A stretch of DNA of 64,000 bases. Source: Streptomyces sp. NBC_00576 (GTDB taxonomy: Bacteria; Actinomycetota; Actinomycetes; Streptomycetales; Streptomycetaceae). The DNA lies in assembly GCF_036345175.1 (NCBI RefSeq), contig NZ_CP107780.1, positions 4,960,001 through 5,024,000 on the forward strand, read 5' to 3'. The translations under genes were made by a program, and so were the position numbers. The notes under the pieces were generated by a model. The model did no database searches. It was given only the letters and a program-made list of their open reading frames with translations, and was not told the DNA's origin. This document shows positions 27,477-35,406 of this stretch, piece by piece. How positions within the stretch are numbered: the stretch's first letter is position 1; each line of letters begins with the position of its first letter.

Positions 27477-27694
27477 CTGGCGGGCCCGCTTTTTGGCCCT
27501 GGTCAGAGGCGTGCGCACATCAACTGACCTGCGACTGAGCGGTTGTTGGTGGTCGTCGTCTGTCGTCGGTGGTCGTCCTCGGAGGTCCCAGGACTGGCCC
27601 GGCCAGAGGCTCCATTCGCCACAACGCTGAAGCTGCTCGCGAGCCCCTTATATCGATACTTTTGCCGATGCTGTGGTCGGTAGGCTTCCGCTCC

Positions 27695-28556
27695 ATGACC
27701 ACAACTGGACGTCAGCGCTTCACCGTTCGCGCCGGCCTTGCTGAGGCCATCGACGACGACGCTCCATACGACGGTGTCCCGGATCATCTTGGCAGGCCCC
27801 TTCGGGAGTGGGTTGACTCTGTCCTCCAGACCAACACGTCCCTGGAAAAGACCACGGTGGCGGAGGCCGTAGCCCTGCGACTGCGGATCGTGGTGCCATC
27901 TCGCCGCAGCGTTGCGGCCTACCTCGGCCAGATCATCGACGATGATCTCTTGGACGTCGTCGATGAGATGCTGCAAATCATGACTCAAGTGGGACGGCTA
28001 AGCAGTAAGTCGCTCCTGGACCTGGAGTTCATCTTGGACCAGGGGGGGGTCGGCTTATTCCATCAACTCAGAGCAAGACGGGCTGGAGGTTCGGATCGCG
28101 CCAGCCGTCCGCGATGCAGTCAGCCACACTGTCGCTGAAGCGGCATCCGAGTCTTCAGCCGGATCAGCCTCCGAGCACCTCGCTGCCGCTTGGAAAGCCG
28201 CATACGGCCGTCAACCCGACGCGGTGCGCGCATACAGCGAGTCCATCAAGGCAGTGGAATCCGCTGCTCACTCAGTGGTACAGCCGAACCATGCCAGAGC
28301 TACTCTCGGCACCATGCTCGGCGAGATCGGCAACGCTCGGGCGAAGTTCACCACTGCTCTGGACACTCCATCTGGCAAGGACCCGATCGCCCCTGTCGAG
28401 GCGATGATGCGCGCGCTCTGGGATGGGCAAATCTCCCGGCATGGAAAGCAGACCGCCACGGTGCCCGAGACTTTGGAGGCGGCTCGGGCAGGTGTTCACC
28501 TTGCTGCCACTCTGGTCCAGTGGTTCATCTCTGGGGTTGTGGTGCGCAATCCCTGA
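27695..28556 (+). pseudogene. Abi_C-like protein gene with a one-base frameshift at a G tract
   Basis: Two reading frames join into one protein of about 287 residues if one G is removed from an eight-G run at 28042-28049. The first frame runs MTTTGRQRFTVRAGLAEAID... to LEFILDQGG, and the second continues SAYSINSEQDG to VQWFISGVVVRNP. The C-terminal half (AYSESIKAVESAAHSVVQP, then LGEIGNARAKF, then a R-H-G near GQISRHGKQT, and an ETLEAARAGVHLAATLVQWF helix) resembles the Abi_C domain in abortive-infection proteins. That assignment is by pattern only. The frameshift could be a sequencing error, a phase-variable tract, or real decay. It lies between attachment-like copies (b) and (c). Confidence 0.62.
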
Positions 28557-28593
28557 TGCTGTCCGAACTTCTCAAGAACGTGGTTCATGGCAT

Positions 28594-28629
28594 CGCTAAC
28601 GCTAGCGGCAGGGACTGCTAGCGTTAGCG
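28594..28629. repeat. 13-bp perfect inverted repeat after the Abi-like gene
   Basis: Arms CGCTAACGCTAGC and GCTAGCGTTAGCG around a 10-nt loop GGCAGGGACT, followed by a further CCGCTAGCGG palindrome at 28631-28640. It could be a terminator without a T tract or a protein-binding site in a mobile element. Confidence 0.7.
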
Positions 28630-28785
28630 ACCCGCTAGCGGCCAAAACCGCAGGTGACCAGCGCGTTAGCAGATAGCGACCGGCCTTCCCGGACCTTGGA
28701 AATCGGCCCGATACGGGCCCCCGGAGGGGTGACCCCTGCCGCTATCACGGAAGCTCCCGCCCGTGGACCTCAACCTCCCGAGGGC

Positions 28786-29019
28786 TCAGGCATCGCCTTG
28801 GGCCACCCGATACGCCTCGTACTGAGTCCATGCACGTTCGAGTGTCTCCATAGCCGCCGTGATGGCACCGCACTCTTCGAGGTAGTCAAGCTGACCCTGC
28901 CTTCCCTTCCCTGAGGGCCAGTCGGGATCGGCGGAGACATCCCGAGCGAGATCCCCGATGGAGTTGCGCTGATCGGCATGGGTCTTCAACCACGCAGTGA
29001 AGTTCCTCGGCTTGGGCAT
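28786..29019 (-). CDS. YozE-SAM-like small protein
   Basis: A 77-residue protein from ATG 29019 preceded by GGAAGGA; an ATG 24 nt upstream is possible. The sequence MPKPRNFTAWLKTHADQRNS, then the LARDVSADPDWPSGKGRQGQ segment and a terminal coiled helix matches the YozE-SAM-like family, small helical proteins often found in phage and plasmid-derived regions. The molecular role is unknown. It is the only intact gene between the Abi-like remnant and the two secreted peptides. Confidence 0.7.
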   Translation of the reverse strand: MPKPRNFTAWLKTHADQRNSIGDLARDVSADPDWPSGKGRQGQLDYLEECGAITAAMETLERAWTQYEAYRVAQGDA

Positions 29020-29148
29020 ATCCGCATCCTTCCGCCGCCGCATCGAGGCAAACCCAACGCGGAACGGCCAGCGGCCCGCACATCTCTAGGCTCGCCATGC
29101 TCGCGCGCCAGCCGTCACCTGGTGCTGATCCCCGGAGGCGCCGCTCCG

Positions 29149-29231
29149 TTGGAAGGCGTCTGAGGGCGGCTTTTACCTGCGGGGCGACCCGGCCCACCCC
29201 GCAGGTAAAAGCCGTCCTGGGTGCCTTCCAA
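29149..29231. repeat. Long nested inverted repeat
   Basis: Inner arms GGCTTTTACCTGCGGGG (29168-29184) and complement (29197-29213) extend with near-perfect pairing to 29164-29217. Outer arms TTGGAAGGC (29149-29157) and GCCTTCCAA (29223-29231) form a second stem, so the full hairpin covers 83 nt. It could be a strong terminator of the minus-strand peptide genes or a small foldback repeat element. Confidence 0.75.
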
Positions 29232-29330
29232 GGGGCAGACGGCGGACGTGGGCGCACACGGTCGGGCCTCTCCCGCTCTGTGCGGCTCACCATGGCTCTT
29301 CAGTGGGGGGCTTGTTGATGCGTGCGGCGT

Positions 29331-29567
29331 CTACTTGAGCCGGTTCCCACGCCCTGTGAGTGGGGTGTTTGCCTCGTCAGGGCGGTCTACGCCGGACTGC
29401 ACGAGTCCGGGAGGGGAGGTTGGCTGTAGCGGGCGGGGCTTTTTGTCGGCCTGGGTGACGGTAGCGTCCGCCTGGGCGATGAGCTGTGCAGCACTGATGC
29501 CAGCAGCGCCAGCCAGGGCGAGAGCCGCCGAGGCCGCTGCTACTACGGCCCGTCGTGCGATGACCAT
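29331..29567 (-). CDS. Small secreted peptide A
   Basis: A 78-residue protein. ATG 29567 opens a signal-like N-terminus (MVIARRAVVAAASAALALA, AAG) with a cleavage site near residue 26. The mature 50 residues are polar with Asp/Arg/Pro and end in a Lys. It is a tandem paralogue of the next peptide: both share the segment SPPGLVQSGVDRPDEANTP and a QAD-xTVTQAD motif. The target and role are unknown; the pair resembles exported peptides of Streptomyces mobile regions. Confidence 0.65.
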   Translation of the reverse strand: MVIARRAVVAAASAALALAGAAGISAAQLIAQADATVTQADKKPRPLQPTSPPGLVQSGVDRPDEANTPLTGRGNRLK

Positions 29568-29603
29568 GATGGAGTCCTGCGGTTGCTGAATGGCGTGCGG
29601 CGC

Positions 29604-29846
29604 CTACTTGAACTGGTTCGTACGCCCGGTGGTTGGGGTGTTTGCCTCGTCAGGGCGGTCTACGCCGGACTGCACGAGTCCGGGAGGGGAGGCTGGCTGT
29701 ATCGGCCGGGGCTTCTGACGGTCGGCTTGGGTGACGGTGGTGTCCGCCTGGGAGGCGAGCTGCGCAGCACCGAGGCCAGCAGCCGCGCATCCGAGCATGA
29801 AAACCGTTGTGGTCGCAGCTGCCACGACCGTGCGTGCGATGACCAT
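29604..29846 (-). CDS. Small secreted peptide B (paralogue of A)
   Basis: An 80-residue paralogue 36 nt upstream of peptide A. Its N-terminus is a signal-like hydrophobic helix (MVIARTVVAAATTTVFML, then GCAAAG, which could even serve as a lipobox-like site). The mature part carries the same VQSGVDRPDEANTP core as peptide A and ends in NQFK. The two genes are probably one transcript and arose by duplication. Confidence 0.65.
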   Translation of the reverse strand: MVIARTVVAAATTTVFMLGCAAAGLGAAQLASQADTTVTQADRQKPRPIQPASPPGLVQSGVDRPDEANTPTTGRTNQFK

Positions 29847-30126
29847 GACGTGTCCCGCCGTAAGTCAGGAGCATGGCCCGCAGTACTTCGCCGCGGCTTC
29901 TGCACATGCCTCCGACGGGTTCCACGCTACGCCGCGACTTCGGGGCTCGCACCCGACACCCTTGCCCTCCTGAAGAGCCTCCCTCTGCTCTTACTAGAGA
30001 GTTGAGGGAAAACAGCGTCCGCAGCCTCCACCGGGCATCCATCACACCCTCTGACCTGCACTGTTCCTGCGGACGCTAAACAATTTATTTAGCGTCCACT
30101 AGCGTCCAGACACGCACTGCCCCTAA
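29847..30126. other. Noncoding DNA before the insertion sequence
   Basis: No gene is supported here. Near the IS are a palindrome at 30071-30097 and a further AGCGTCC half-site at 30101-30107, described separately. Confidence 0.4.
30071..30107. promoter_or_regulatory. AT-rich palindrome with an extra half-site
   Basis: GGACGCTAAA and TTTAGCGTCC form a perfect 10-bp inverted repeat around CAATTTA, followed by a third AGCGTCC half-site. The AT-rich centre stands out in this GC-rich DNA and looks like an operator or a replication or recombination protein site of a mobile element. Confidence 0.6.
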
Positions 30127-31027
30127 GGGGTCCTTGCAGAATGATCCTCTTGTGGCACGGTGGGGTTGTATGTGACTCCGTGTTTTGTGGGGTGTGATCA
30201 TGGCGCGGCGGAAGCCGTGGGAGGTCAGTGACGAGTTGTGGGCGGTGATCGAGCCGCTGCTGCCGAAGCATGAGCGGCGGTTCCGGCACCCGGGGCGCAA
30301 GCGGATCGATGACCGCAAGACGCTCCAGGGGGTGCTGTTCGTCCTGTACACCGGTGTCCAGTGGGAGTTCCTGCCGCAGGAGTTGGGGTTCGGTTCGGGT
30401 CCCACGTGCTGGCGGCGGCTGGCCGAGTGGCAGGAGGCCGGGGTGTGGGAGGAACTCCAGCGGGTGCTGCTGGACCGGCTTCGGGCGGCTGATCGCCTCG
30501 ACTTCTCCCGCGCCACGATCGACGCCTCGCACGTGCAGGCCAAGCGGGGGCGCAGCAGCCCAAAAGTCGGTCCGAGCCCGGTTGACCGCGCGCGGCCGGG
30601 CTCGAAGCATCACGTGCTGACCGAGGCGCACGGCATCCCGCTGCGGGTGTCCCTGACCGGCGGTCACCGCAACGACGTCACCCAGCTCCTGCCGCTGGTC
30701 GACGGGCTGGCACCGGTACGCGGCAAGCGGGGCCGGCCCCGGCGCAAGCCCCGCACGTTATACGCCGACCGCGGCTACGACCACGACATCTACCGCCGCC
30801 GTCTGCGCGAGCGCGGCATCACACCGAAGATCGCCCGGCGCGGCCAGCCGCACGGCTCCGGCCTGGGCAAAGTCCGGTGGGTTGCCGAGTCCGCCATCGC
30901 CTGGCTCCACGGCCCCCGCCGCCTACGAACCCGCTGGGAAGCACGCGACGACATGCACGACGCCTTCCTCCAGCTCGCCCACTGCATGACCCTGGCCCGG
31001 AAGAATCCAGCATTCTGAAAGGACCCC
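30127..31027 (+). mobile_element. IS5-type insertion sequence with intact ends
   Basis: A 901-bp element bounded by inverted repeats: left GGGGTCCTTGCAGAATG, right complement GGGGTCCTTTCAGAATG, 16 of 17 matching. A TAA target duplication lies on both sides (30124-30126 and 31028-31030). It has one transposase gene and is structurally intact. The right end abuts an integrase coding frame that has no front on the other side, so it disrupted or replaced the integrase N-terminus. Confidence 0.9.
30200..31018 (+). CDS. IS5-family transposase
   Basis: A 272-residue DDE transposase. ATG 30200 starts MARRKPWEVSDELWAVIEPLLP, the N-terminal domain common to this IS5 branch. The first catalytic Asp lies in SRATIDASHVQAKRG, the second in TLYADRGYDHD, and the Glu follows in RWVAESAIAWLHGPRRLRTRWE. 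The gene fills the element to within 9 nt of the right repeat. The frame is intact, so it may still be active. Confidence 0.9.
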   Translation: MARRKPWEVSDELWAVIEPLLPKHERRFRHPGRKRIDDRKTLQGVLFVLYTGVQWEFLPQELGFGSGPTCWRRLAEWQEAGVWEELQRVLLDRLRAADRLDFSRATIDASHVQAKRGRSSPKVGPSPVDRARPGSKHHVLTEAHGIPLRVSLTGGHRNDVTQLLPLVDGLAPVRGKRGRPRRKPRTLYADRGYDHDIYRRRLRERGITPKIARRGQPHGSGLGKVRWVAESAIAWLHGPRRLRTRWEARDDMHDAFLQLAHCMTLARKNPAF

Positions 31028-31030
31028 TAA

Positions 31031-31756
31031 GAGCCCGTTCCCGCAGGCCAGAGCCGCCCGGCCGTGGGCGCGCGGCGGGTCGTTCCCTGGGAGCCGGAGC
31101 GCGTATTCGCCGTACGCGGCGCGATGGTCGAACGGTTCCGGCCCATGGTCGACCTGGGCGCCGGTTGTGGTCTGCGGCAAGGCGAGATCCTCGGACTTAC
31201 GGTCGACGCCATCGACTTCGACAGCGGCAACCTGCATGTGGTGCAGCAACTCAAGCTGAGCCTGAGCAAGGCCGTGTTCGCTCCGCCGAAGGGCGGCAAG
31301 CTCCGTGACGTACCGCTGCCCGATCCCGTGGCAGATGCACTCAAGGAGCACATCATGCGGTTCCCGCCGGTAGAGATCACCCTGCCGTGGATGCGGGCCA
31401 ACGGCCAGCCCGTGACGAAGCGGCTCATCTTCATGGGCCCCAATGGCGGGCACGTCTGGCGCACGTCGCTGAACGAGGACCACTGGAAGCCCGCTCTCGC
31501 GAAGGCAGGCGTCATCCCAAAGGCCAAGAGCCGCGAGCACGCCGCCGCTCGCGAGCACGGCATGCACGCGCTCAGGCACTTCTACGCGTCCGTGCTCCTG
31601 GACGCCGGAGAGAGCATCAAGGCCCTTGCCGAGTACCTCGGGCACTCCGACCCGGGCCTGACGCTGAAGGTGTACGCGCACCTCATGCCCAGTAGTCGGG
31701 ACCGTGCCCGGAAGGCTCTCGGCCGCGTGCTCCGGCCGCAAGATCCGGGACCCTGA
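31031..31756 (+). pseudogene. Tyrosine integrase, N-terminus cut off by the IS
   Basis: Open frame from directly after the target duplication to TGA 31756 with 230+ codons. It holds the whole catalytic domain of a Streptomyces-type tyrosine recombinase: Arg in GLRQGEILG, the His-x-x-Arg box HALRHFYASVLL, the second His in YLGHSDPGLT and the nucleophile Tyr in LKVYAHLMP. The N-terminal SAM-like core-binding domain is missing, replaced by the IS. So the gene is dead, although the C-terminal half is well preserved. It presumably moved one of the elements bounded by the gpm-like repeats. Confidence 0.88.
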
Positions 31757-31996
31757 GGCCCACAGTGGGCAACGAGCCAGATCCCCTGGACAGAGCCACT
31801 TTCAGCCGTCGCCGTGCTCCTGCCTCCAGGACAAGACCTGCGGGACAGGAGCACGGCGACAACCCCAACGGTGGTCGATGCGCGAGCCTCAGGGGACGCC
31901 GTAGGCCGCTCCTTCTACCGCCCTCCGTGACAGCGGCACGGCCGAACGGATGCTAGGTCTAGCGGGCCGCGCGTGGAGGCGCCCATATTCGCCTCA
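31757..31996. other. Intergenic region after the integrase
   Basis: 240 nt without a supported gene; short frames lack start signals. Confidence 0.3.
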
Positions 31997-32242
31997 TCAG
32001 GGCGGTGGCACAGCCTCACTGGGGTGCACACCCGCCGTCCCCCGTCCCAGCGCAGTTGTACTGGCCGCCGGGACGGGGGACGGCGGCGCGTCCTCCATAG
32101 CGTCTTGAGTACCAAGCAATACGTAGAGCGCTGCCAGCACGGCGGCTCCTGTCATGAGAGCGGCGCCTAGTTTCTCGTTGCGATAGGCCAGGATGACGGC
32201 TGCGCCAGCTAATGCTAGGACCACAATGGCAGTGAGGGACAT
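31997..32242 (-). CDS. Small membrane protein of the accessory region
   Basis: An 81-residue protein. ATG 32242 follows GAAGGA by about 6 nt. Two hydrophobic helices (residues ~3-19 and ~27-45) with a short RNEK turn make a hairpin membrane protein, and the C-terminal 30 residues are polar with prolines. The frame extends upstream to 32431, but the extension lacks a better start. A role in transfer or maintenance of the element is possible but is not shown. Confidence 0.6.
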   Translation of the reverse strand: MSLTAIVVLALAGAAVILAYRNEKLGAALMTGAAVLAALYVLLGTQDAMEDAPPSPVPAASTTALGRGTAGVHPSEAVPPP

Positions 32243-32375
32243 TCGTTGTCCTTCGTCCAGGCCCGGCCGTCGTGCTCCGCCAAGATCCCGGCGGCCGGGC
32301 GGTTCGTCTGTCGGTGCAACACAGTGACACCCCCGTAGGGACACGCACGACCAGGGTCCAGGCTGAGTAGCCAGA

Positions 32376-32395
32376 ATGAGTGGGTTGCCACTCAT
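32376..32395. promoter_or_regulatory. Palindromic operator-like site shared with 55793
   Basis: ATGAGTGG and CCACTCAT around GTTG make a perfect 8-bp inverted repeat. The site and its flanks (CCAGAATG...GCTTCAG) match a second copy at 55793-55812 upstream of the double-kinase gene. It lies upstream of the small membrane gene on the minus strand. Confidence 0.6.
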
Positions 32396-32465
32396 GTGCT
32401 TCAGACCGTTCGCAACTAGCGTGTTCGCCATCTCATACAGAGGAGTGCGTCAGGGCCGTGAGCAG

Positions 32466-32576
32466 TACCTCGGACGCTCCGAACCGGGACTGACTCTGAC
32501 GATGTACGTGCACCTCATGCCGGGCAGCCGGGACCTGGCCCGGAAGGCTCTCCGGCCGCAGGATCACACGGGCTGA
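32466..32576 (+). pseudogene. C-terminal remnant of a second tyrosine integrase
   Basis: Only the last 36 codons survive: YLGRSEPGLTLTMYVHLMPG and SRDLARKALRPQDHTG, with the nucleophile Tyr. They align with the end of the integrase at 31031-31756 (YLGHSDPGLTLKVYAHLMPS). In this copy the catalytic His is replaced by Arg. It ends 42 nt before the gpm terminator, the position expected for an integrase beside its attachment site. Confidence 0.8.
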
Positions 32577-32608
32577 GGTTCCAGATAGGTTCCAGATAGG
32601 TTCCACGG
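32577..32608. repeat. Direct repeats beside the attachment-like site
   Basis: GGTTCCAGATA occurs twice in tandem (32577-32587, 32588-32598) followed by a partial third copy GGTTCCACGG (32599-32608). Located between the integrase remnant and the gpm hairpin, they resemble arm-type integrase binding sites. Confidence 0.6.
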
Positions 32609-32617
32609 CATGAAAAT

Positions 32618-32652
32618 GCCCCTGAGCAGCGCCGTATGCGCAGCTCAGGGGC
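32618..32652 (-). terminator. Terminator of gpm / attachment-like copy (c)
   Basis: Arms GCCCCTGAGCAGCG and CGCAGCTCAGGGGC (one mismatch) downstream of the gpm stop on the minus strand, with AAAA on its far side (TTTT in the transcript). With the adjacent gpm end it is the parent sequence of copies (a) and (b). Confidence 0.85.
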
Positions 32653-32665
32653 ATGATCGCTATTC

Positions 32666-33427
32666 CTACTTCTTCTTGCCCTGGTTCTTGACCGCCTCGA
32701 TCGCCGCCGCAGCCGCGTCCGGGTCGAGGTAGGTGCCGCCCGGCTTTACCGGCTTGAAGTCGGCGTCCAGTTCGTAGGCGAGGGGGATGCCCGTCGGGAT
32801 GTTCAGGCCGGAGATCGCCTCGTCGGAGATGCCGTCGAGGTGCTTGACCAGGCCGCGGAGGCTGTTGCCGTGGGCCGCGACCAGGACCGTGCGGCCGGCG
32901 AGGAGGTCCGGGACGATGCCGTCGTACCAGTACGGGAGCATGCGGACGACGACGTCCTTCAGGCACTCCGTGCGGGGGCGCAGCTCCGGGGGGATCGTCG
33001 CGTAGCGCGGGTCGTCCGACTGGGAGAACTCCGTGCCGTCTTCCAGCGCCGGGGGCGGGGTGTCGTACGAGCGGCGCCAGAGCATGAACTGCTCCTCGCC
33101 GAACTCGGCGAGCGTCTGGGCCTTGTCCTTGCCCTGGAGGGCGCCGTAGTGGCGCTCGTTCAGGCGCCACGAACGGTGTACGGGGATCCAGTGGCGGTCC
33201 GCGGACTCCAGGGCCAGCTGGGCCGTGCGGATCGCGCGCCTCTGGAGGGAGGTGTGGAGCACGTCGGGGAGCAGGCCGGCGTCCTTGAGCAGCTCACCGC
33301 CGCGGACCGCCTCCTTCTCGCCCTTGTCGGTGAGGTTGACGTCCACCCAGCCGGTGAACAGGTTCTTCGCGTTCCATTCGCTCTCGCCGTGGCGGAGGAG
33401 GATCAGCTTGTACGGTGCGTCGGCCAT
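32666..33427 (-). CDS. gpm: 2,3-bisphosphoglycerate-dependent phosphoglycerate mutase
   Basis: A 253-residue GpmA-type enzyme of glycolysis and gluconeogenesis interconverting 3- and 2-phosphoglycerate. The phosphohistidine motif LILLRHGESEWN is at residues 7-18, and the second His is in LVAAHGNSLRG near 185. LNERHYGALQGKDK is the family's substrate segment. ATG 33427 is the usual start; the longer frame to 33556 is not conserved-like. The C-terminus QGKKK is the sequence duplicated in the accessory region. The gene seems to remain intact, as expected when an element restores the end of its target gene. Confidence 0.96.
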   Translation of the reverse strand: MADAPYKLILLRHGESEWNAKNLFTGWVDVNLTDKGEKEAVRGGELLKDAGLLPDVLHTSLQRRAIRTAQLALESADRHWIPVHRSWRLNERHYGALQGKDKAQTLAEFGEEQFMLWRRSYDTPPPALEDGTEFSQSDDPRYATIPPELRPRTECLKDVVVRMLPYWYDGIVPDLLAGRTVLVAAHGNSLRGLVKHLDGISDEAISGLNIPTGIPLAYELDADFKPVKPGGTYLDPDAAAAAIEAVKNQGKKK

Positions 33428-33589
33428 GCCCCGAGCGTAATAGAACGTCCTGATCCGTTGCGCGGCCGCCCGGCAACCGGACAGCTGACGGGACGGTTGA
33501 CGGGATCTGCTAATTGAGTGGCTCCCCCGCGAGACCCGCTCGTAAGGTGTCATCACCGTTCGAGCCGCTTACGTCCGTGGGGGATACCT

Positions 33590-34867
33590 GTGTCACTGGC
33601 CGCCTTGAAACGCGCTGCCCGAGAGTCCGTTTCCGGGTTGCCCCGCGAGTTCTGGTGGCTGTGGACCAGCACCCTCGTCAACCGGCTCGGGGCCTTCGTC
33701 GCCACCTTCATGGCGATCTATCTGACCCTCGACCGCGGCTACTCCGCGTCGTACGCAGGTCTGGTCGTCTCGCTGCACGGGCTCGGCGGGGTCGTCTCGT
33801 CGATCGGGGGCGGGGTCATGACCGACCGGCTCGGACGGCGCCCCACACTTCTCATCGCGCAGTCGTCCACGGCGTTCTCCGTCGCGCTGCTCGGCTTCGT
33901 GCACGATCCCGTCGCCATCGCGGCCGTCGCCTTTCTCGTCGGTATGGCGAGCAATGCCTCGCGGCCGGCCGTGCAGGCGATGATGGCGGACATCGTGCGG
34001 CCCGAGGACCGCGTGCGCGCCTTCTCCCTCAACTACTGGGCGATCAACCTCGGGTTCGCCGTCTCCTCCGCCGGCGCCGGCTTCATCGCCGAGGTCAGTT
34101 ATGTCGCCGGGTTCCTCGTCGAGGCTGGTATGACGCTGGCCTGCGCGGTCGTCGTCTTCCTCAAGCTGCCCGAGTCACGGCCGACGCCGGCCACGAAGGA
34201 GGAGCAGGCGGAGGCCTCCGTCGGGCTCGGGACCGTGCTGCGCGACGGGCGCTTCATGAGCGTCGTCGGGCTGTGCTTCCTCGTCGCTCTCATCTTCCAG
34301 CAGGGCGCGGTCGGGCTGCCGATCGCGATGGGCGAGGCCGGCTTCACCCCGGCGGACTTCGGGATGGTCATCGCCGTCAACGGCGTGCTGGTGGTCGTGC
34401 TGCAGATCCCCGTCACCCGTTTCATCGAGCACCGGGACGCCCGTCGGCTTCTCGTGGCCTCGTCTCTTCTCGCCGGGTACGGGTTCGGGCTCACCGCGTT
34501 CGCCGGATCGGTCGGCGTCTTCGTCCTCACGGTGTGCGTGTGGACCCTGGCCGAGATCATCAACGCGCCCACCCAGACGGGGCTGGTCGTGCGGCTGTCC
34601 CCGGTGCACGGGCGCGGTCGCTATCAGGGCATGTACACGATGTCCTGGGCGGTGGCCGGGCTGGTCGCCCCGCTGATGTCCGGCTTCGTCATCGACCACT
34701 TCGGCGCGGAGTGGCTGTGGGGCCTGTGCGCGGTCATCGGGACGGTGGCGGGGGTGGGGTACTGGGTGCTGATGGAGCGGGTTGCGGAAGGGAACGACGG
34801 CACGGGCCCGGCTCACTCGCCGTCGGGAGCCTCGGTGTCCGAGGCTGTGGCCGAACAGGCAGTCTGA
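33590..34867 (+). CDS. MFS transporter
   Basis: A 425-residue, 12-helix major facilitator protein starting at GTG 33590 after a GGGGG site. The family motif A appears as GGVMTDRLGRRPTLL after helix 2, and helix 5 has the drug-efflux-like GYGAGF-type glycine spacing only weakly. No substrate can be inferred from sequence. It is divergent from gpm and convergent with DUF2000. Confidence 0.88.
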   Translation: MSLAALKRAARESVSGLPREFWWLWTSTLVNRLGAFVATFMAIYLTLDRGYSASYAGLVVSLHGLGGVVSSIGGGVMTDRLGRRPTLLIAQSSTAFSVALLGFVHDPVAIAAVAFLVGMASNASRPAVQAMMADIVRPEDRVRAFSLNYWAINLGFAVSSAGAGFIAEVSYVAGFLVEAGMTLACAVVVFLKLPESRPTPATKEEQAEASVGLGTVLRDGRFMSVVGLCFLVALIFQQGAVGLPIAMGEAGFTPADFGMVIAVNGVLVVVLQIPVTRFIEHRDARRLLVASSLLAGYGFGLTAFAGSVGVFVLTVCVWTLAEIINAPTQTGLVVRLSPVHGRGRYQGMYTMSWAVAGLVAPLMSGFVIDHFGAEWLWGLCAVIGTVAGVGYWVLMERVAEGNDGTGPAHSPSGASVSEAVAEQAV

Positions 34868-34892
34868 CCGCCCGGACGGTAGGCACCCCGGC

Positions 34893-35357
34893 TCACGGGT
34901 GCATCCGCGCCCCCTTCACCACCTTGTCCACCGCGTTCTTCGGTCCGTACACCGCCACCCCCACCACATCCAGCTCCCCCGCGCCCACGGCCCGTACCGC
35001 CGCCCGGTTGTCCCGGTCGTTGCCCGTGGCGAACAGGTCGGACGTGAAGACGGAGCACGGCAGAGAGCGGGAGACCGCCCGGCCGTGGGCCGTCTTCAGG
35101 GTCTCCTTGGTGGCCTCGAAGACGAGGACCGGTTGACGGAACATCGGCATGTACGGCGTGCCGTCCGCGTCCTCGTACGGCTCGCCGATCACCTCGGGGA
35201 CCGTCGTCCCCAGGCCGCTGACCAGGAACGCGGTCACGTTCAGGCGCTGCCAGGGTTCCAGGTCCTCGCGCAGGACCACGGCGATCTTCGTGTCGAAGCG
35301 GATGGGGTCGGGGGTGGGTTCGGGGGTGGGGGCCTGGGTGGTGTGCGGTGCGTTCAT
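34893..35357 (-). CDS. DUF2000 family protein
   Basis: A 154-residue protein. Core features of DUF2000 are FDTKIAVVLREDLEPWQRLNVTAFL in the first half and VFEATKETLKTAHGRAVSR plus VYGPKNAVDKVVKGAR in the second; the N-terminal 20 residues are a Pro/Thr-rich lead. The family adopts a PTH2-like fold, but its biological role is not settled. It is divergent from the AraC gene (50 nt apart), so AraC probably controls it. Confidence 0.82.
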   Translation of the reverse strand: MNAPHTTQAPTPEPTPDPIRFDTKIAVVLREDLEPWQRLNVTAFLVSGLGTTVPEVIGEPYEDADGTPYMPMFRQPVLVFEATKETLKTAHGRAVSRSLPCSVFTSDLFATGNDRDNRAAVRAVGAGELDVVGVAVYGPKNAVDKVVKGARMHP

Positions 35358-35406
35358 GCTTTGAGACTGCCGACCCGCGCACCTCTGCGTCTTGTACGTT
35401 CTTTGC

